This document shows, piece by piece, positions 52,000 through 54,862 of a stretch of DNA of 54,862 bases. The position numbers and the translations under genes were made by a program. Below the pieces are notes generated by a model. The model ran no database searches. It was not told where the DNA came from and saw only the letters and a list, made by a program, of their open reading frames with translations. The DNA is taken from NCBI GenBank assembly GCA_017651465.1, contig JAGCCX010000030.1, positions 1 to 54,862 of the forward strand, in the 5' to 3' direction. The stretch comes from Bacteroidales bacterium (GTDB lineage Bacteria; Bacteroidota; Bacteroidia; Bacteroidales; UBA932). Position 1 is the first letter of the stretch. Each line of letters opens with the position of its first letter.

Positions 52000-52029
52000 A
52001 ACAATAATTGACACAATAAACAGGACGAT

Positions 52030-52704
52030 ATGTATATTTGGGTTATACTGATTGGCGTGATGGTGGCCTCGTTCATCATCCAGAGAGTTCTTCAACGTAA
52101 ATTCGACAAGTACTCCGACGTGCCGTCTCCCGGCGGGCTTAGCGGTGCCGAGGTGGCCCGCCTTATGCTGGAGCGCAACGGCATACGCGGGGTGGAAGTA
52201 GTGTCGATCGACGGCAAGCTTACCGACCATTACAATCCTAAAGATTCTACCATCAATCTGAGCCGCGATGTCTATTCCGGCCGCAGTGTGGCTGCCTGCG
52301 CCGTGGCCGCCCACGAGACCGGACACGCCATCCAGCACGCCAAGGGCTATGCTCCGCTGAAAATGCGCACGGCTTTGGTCCCGATGGTGACGTTTGCCAA
52401 CAATACCGTTCAGTGGGTGCTGCTGGCAGGTGTGCTGCTTGTGACCATTACCCCGGCCCTGCTGTGGCTGGGCATCGTGCTCTTTGCGCTCACGACCCTT
52501 TTCAGCCTGCTTACTCTTCCGGTCGAGATCGACGCAAGTTCCCGTGCCGTGACCTGGCTCTCCTCGGAGGGAGTACTTGACGCGCAGACCAAGCCAATGG
52601 CGGTAGATGCCCTCAAATGGGCGGCATATACTTATGTGATTGCCGCAGTGGGTTCGCTGGCTACCCTTCTCTATTACATCTCCCTTGCCAGCGGGCGCAG
52701 GTAA
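52030..52704 (+). CDS. YugP-type membrane zinc metallopeptidase
   Basis: 224 residues. One N-terminal membrane helix (YIWVILIGVMVASFII), the zinc site HETGH within AAHETGHAIQHA at about 97, and two or three more helices (WVLLAGVLLVTITPALLWLG, YVIAAVGSLATLLYYISLA). The family, Zn_peptidase_2 (YugP), has no settled substrate; a role in membrane-protein quality control is inferred for relatives. It starts 30 nt after ung. Confidence 0.92.
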   Translation: MYIWVILIGVMVASFIIQRVLQRKFDKYSDVPSPGGLSGAEVARLMLERNGIRGVEVVSIDGKLTDHYNPKDSTINLSRDVYSGRSVAACAVAAHETGHAIQHAKGYAPLKMRTALVPMVTFANNTVQWVLLAGVLLVTITPALLWLGIVLFALTTLFSLLTLPVEIDASSRAVTWLSSEGVLDAQTKPMAVDALKWAAYTYVIAAVGSLATLLYYISLASGRR

Positions 52705-52715
52705 GCCTTTTTAGA

Positions 52716-53699
52716 TCAGGGGTTTATATAGGAGTCTCTCTCTTCCCTCGGGGCGATGGAGATTTCCAGCACCTGCGTATCCCTCGAAGCGGGAACCAGG
52801 TAGAAATCGGGGCACTCGGCGGGCACCAGCAGCGCTTTCCCCTCATTAAGAGGGAACAGGGCCCTCTGCCCGAGTACGTCCAGCTGGACGGAGGCCTCTC
52901 CTTTTATACCCACGTAAAGAATGAAAGAGTCGAAGCGCTCGCCGTAAATGTGCAGCGGGTCGGTAAGCAGCAGCTTGGTGGCGCTGAACTCCGGGATTTC
53001 TACCAGCTTGCGTACTATCTCGCCCGAATGATGATGCGGCTGCTCAGGAGCTTCCCAGGCTTTGTAATCGATGAAGTCGAGTGAGTCCACAAGCCCCAGC
53101 GAAGGGTCGAACTCCTCGGGGCTAACTTCCTCTCCCCAGGAGCACATACAGAAATCCAGCGGGGACGATTCGCTCACTTCCAGCAGTTCCACGTCACCTG
53201 CGGCACAATGCGGCACGCCCGGGCGGATGTGCAGGAACTGGCCCTCGTGGGGGGCGATAACGTTCATCAGGCTCTCGATGCTACCGTCGGAGCAGGCGGA
53301 AAAGACTTCCGATGCGTCAGTATCGCGCTTGAATCCTATCATCAACCGGGCTCCTGTACCTGCGCGCAGTACGTACCAGAGCTTCTCGCGCCCCAGAAAA
53401 TCGTAGCGCTGGAGGGCAGTCTGGGCGTCGGGATGTACCCTTAGGGGCATACGTCCCTTGACGCGGATACGCTTGACCTGAACGGGGAACTGACGGCCCC
53501 AGAAATTGAAGACATTCTCGCCTACGACCCTGTCCATATAGGTGTCCATAACTTCGCTTATGGCATTGCCGCCGAGCCATCCCTCGCGTATGAGTGAATC
53601 GCGGTAGCCCAGATCGGCCAGGAGGAACTCGTCGCTGCCCCAGGAATAGTCGTCCTGCAAGGTGCAAAAGCGCAGCGGGTATAATTTCTTTTCTTCCAT
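52716..53699 (-). CDS. manA: Class I mannose-6-phosphate isomerase-like protein
   Basis: 327 residues from ATG 53699 (MEEKKLYPLRF). WGGxxL-type motifs are relaxed here (YSWGSDEFLL), but the zinc-site region PLRVHPDAQTAL, the LWYVLRA segment and PGVPHCAAGDVELLEVSESS match class I phosphomannose isomerases. It would interconvert mannose-6-phosphate and fructose-6-phosphate. The C-terminal half is a cupin (LYVGIKGEASVQL). It is convergent with the YugP gene (11 bp apart). A related cupin isomerase with another sugar phosphate is possible. Confidence 0.82.
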   Translation of the reverse strand: MEEKKLYPLRFCTLQDDYSWGSDEFLLADLGYRDSLIREGWLGGNAISEVMDTYMDRVVGENVFNFWGRQFPVQVKRIRVKGRMPLRVHPDAQTALQRYDFLGREKLWYVLRAGTGARLMIGFKRDTDASEVFSACSDGSIESLMNVIAPHEGQFLHIRPGVPHCAAGDVELLEVSESSPLDFCMCSWGEEVSPEEFDPSLGLVDSLDFIDYKAWEAPEQPHHHSGEIVRKLVEIPEFSATKLLLTDPLHIYGERFDSFILYVGIKGEASVQLDVLGQRALFPLNEGKALLVPAECPDFYLVPASRDTQVLEISIAPREERDSYINP

Positions 53700-53705
53700 A
53701 CGATA

Positions 53706-53713
53706 CAAAAATA
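53706..53713 (-). promoter_or_regulatory. Promoter -7 box of manA
   Basis: Exact TATTTTTG on the minus strand, 6 nt before the manA ATG; near-leaderless start predicted. Confidence 0.55.
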
Positions 53714-53739
53714 CGGAAAAATCAGTATATTGTGGAAAC

Positions 53740-53747
53740 TATTTTTG
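53740..53747 (+). promoter_or_regulatory. Promoter -7 box of the DJ-1 family gene
   Basis: Exact TATTTTTG on the plus strand, 3 nt before ATG 53751; near-leaderless or leaderless start predicted. Confidence 0.5.
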
Positions 53748-53750
53748 TTT

Positions 53751-54326
53751 ATGAAAGGCATCAACATCTTTTTAGCCGACGGTTTCGAGGACATAGAAGC
53801 CCTTGCTACCGGTGACGTGCTCCGCCGAGGCGGGCTTGACGTCAGACTTGTTTCGATATACGATGAACTCACAGTTGAAAGTTCTCACGGCGTTTCAGTC
53901 ATCGCCGATTTTACACTTGACGAGGTGGACCTTTCTGCCGACGGCACCGATGCCGGGGACGTAATGATTTTTCCGGGAGGTATGCCCGGCACCAGGAACC
54001 TTGCTGCCTGCGAGCCGCTGATGGACGCTATGCGCGCCCACTATGCCGCCGGCGGTACGCTTGCCGCCATTTGCGCCGCCCCGGGCCTTGTGCTCAGTGA
54101 GCTCGATTCGCTGCAGGGAGTCGAGTTTACTTGCTTCGAGGGCTTCGAGGCCGCTCCTGTGGCGAAGGGGGGAGTGTTTACTCCCAAGGCGGCCTTGCGC
54201 AGCGGACGTATCATTACGGGGCGCAGCGCCGGCCACGCGGTCACTTTCGGCCTGGAGATTCTTTCTGTACTGCGTCCGGAAAAGTGTGAAGATGTTAAAA
54301 AGGCTCTGTATCTATGGACAGTGTAA
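53751..54326 (+). CDS. DJ-1/PfpI family protein (YajL-like)
   Basis: 191 residues from ATG 53751 (MKGINIFLADGFEDIEALAT). GFEDIEA supplies the conserved Glu, AAICAAPGLV the reactive Cys in its nucleophile elbow, and AGHAVTFGLEIL closes the fold. Family members act as glyoxalase III, deglycase or oxidative-stress chaperones; which applies is not clear. Its end overlaps the hslR start by 13 bp. Confidence 0.93.
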   Translation: MKGINIFLADGFEDIEALATGDVLRRGGLDVRLVSIYDELTVESSHGVSVIADFTLDEVDLSADGTDAGDVMIFPGGMPGTRNLAACEPLMDAMRAHYAAGGTLAAICAAPGLVLSELDSLQGVEFTCFEGFEAAPVAKGGVFTPKAALRSGRIITGRSAGHAVTFGLEILSVLRPEKCEDVKKALYLWTV

Positions 54327-54694
54327 GGACGGACAAATATCTCTGGGCTATACGTGTGTATAAGACCCGGAGCGATGCTACCGACGCGTGCAGCGGCAAC
54401 AAGGTCCGTGTGAACGGTACGGTGGCCAAGCCGAGCAAGGCGGTTAAGATAGGAGACGTGATCGAGGTTCACAAGGGGCCCGCTTGCCTTACGTACAAGG
54501 TGCATCAGTTGAGTGAGAACCGGATGGGGGCTTCGCTTGTGCCGGACTATGCCATCGATTTGACTCCCGAGTCGGAGAAGGCTAAGTTCCACGCTCCCAA
54601 GGAGACTATCGTGATGCATCGTGACAAGGGCTCGGGGCGTCCTACCAAGAAGGACCGCCGCACCCTCGACGCCCTTATGGATATGCTGGACTAG
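54314..54694 (+). CDS. hslR: S4-domain RNA-binding protein (Hsp15/HslR-like)
   Basis: 126 residues. An S4 domain fills residues 1-60 (RTDKYLWAIRVYKTRSDATDAC, NGTVAKPSKAVKIGDVIEVH); the tail is basic (KGSGRPTKKDRR). Hsp15 binds stalled 50S subunits carrying nascent chains in E. coli. The stop codon (54692-54694) lies inside the left arm of the palindromic element that follows, so the element reaches the gene's end. Confidence 0.92.
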   Translation: MDSVRTDKYLWAIRVYKTRSDATDACSGNKVRVNGTVAKPSKAVKIGDVIEVHKGPACLTYKVHQLSENRMGASLVPDYAIDLTPESEKAKFHAPKETIVMHRDKGSGRPTKKDRRTLDALMDMLD

Positions 54695-54862
54695 GCTTCT
54701 GGCCTGGTTTGGGTGACTACGGCCTTCGGCCTATCCCTCCCGCAAGCGGGCCCCTCCCACTTCGTGGGACCGTTTTCCCCCTGTAGTCCCCCAAGGGACA
54801 TTTGCCCAAAGGGGGCCTGCGTGGGCGCAGACGGTAACCCAAACCAGGCCAGGAGCCTAGTC
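54689..54862. repeat. Multi-hairpin palindromic element at the window end
   Basis: 54689-54714 is the reverse complement of 54837-54862 (26 bp, one G-T pair), closing a stem around five hairpins: GGCC/GGCC at 54721-54731, CCCGC/GCGGG at 54739-54750, TCCCAC/GTGGGA at 54755-54769, GTCCC/GGGAC at 54786-54799 inside a CCCCCT/AGGGGG stem (54777-54782 with 54810-54815), and CTGCG/CGCAG at 54817-54830. No frame or T tract is present. It looks like a mobile or repeated palindrome, or a structured RNA. Confidence 0.85.

Overview
The window reads as chromosomal DNA of a fairly GC-rich member of the Bacteroidales (Bacteroidota). The evidence is a SusC/SusD pair driven by an ECF sigma factor and FecR, many lipoproteins with BACON, fimbrillin-like and FISUMP-type domains, a C25 (gingipain-family) peptidase, exact TAnnTTTG -7 promoter boxes with no -10/-35 pattern, and few strong Shine-Dalgarno sites. 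A Rikenellaceae-like or uncultured gut/rumen Bacteroidales lineage fits, but genus cannot be fixed by eye. No rRNA, tRNA, CRISPR array, transposase or phage gene was seen.

Region by region. (1) 1-2562: 3' part of a large glycine-repeat surface protein ending in a FISUMP-like domain. (2) 2617-13980, minus strand: seven tightly coupled genes, almost all joined by 4-bp ATGA overlaps: AAA ATPase, a 42-residue peptide gene, fimbrillin-like lipoprotein, C25-family peptidase with HEAT-like repeats, TonB-dependent receptor, DUF4876-like lipoprotein and a DUF6850-like beta-barrel. I see this as the most promising little-described system here. (3) 14035-16626: housekeeping genes rplU-rpmA-serS-ruvC. 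(4) 16665-19622: a lone TonB-receptor-like barrel with glycine-rich segments, closed by a terminator. (5) 19684-29683: sigma factor, FecR, SusC with STN domain, SusD, BACON lipoprotein, glycerophosphodiester phosphodiesterase lipoprotein and repeat lipoprotein. A GlpT-like glycerol-3-phosphate transporter follows. Together these suggest uptake and use of glycerophosphodiesters.

(6) 29830-38781: a phosphotransferase (PTS) island, unusual for Bacteroidota: glpT-ptsH-ptsI on plus; mtlA (IICBA), a NagB/PIG-L fusion and nagB on minus; mtlD divergent on plus. The mtlA interdomain linker carries 51-bp direct repeats and a 30-bp inverted copy. (7) 38794-46735: sulfatase, lnt, PASTA protein, rluD, an outer-membrane protein and RNase G. 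(8) 46794-54694: a 29-residue COX24-like ribosomal-type protein, HU, lon, a ribbon-helix-helix-like protein, thioredoxin-like protein, coaD, ung, a YugP-like Zn protease, manA-like, a DJ-1 family protein and hslR. (9) 54689-54862: a multi-hairpin palindromic element whose 26-bp closing stem ends exactly at the window edge.

No gene-free stretch exceeds 300 bases. Several -7 boxes lie only 3-8 nt from the start codon, which predicts leaderless or nearly leaderless mRNAs.
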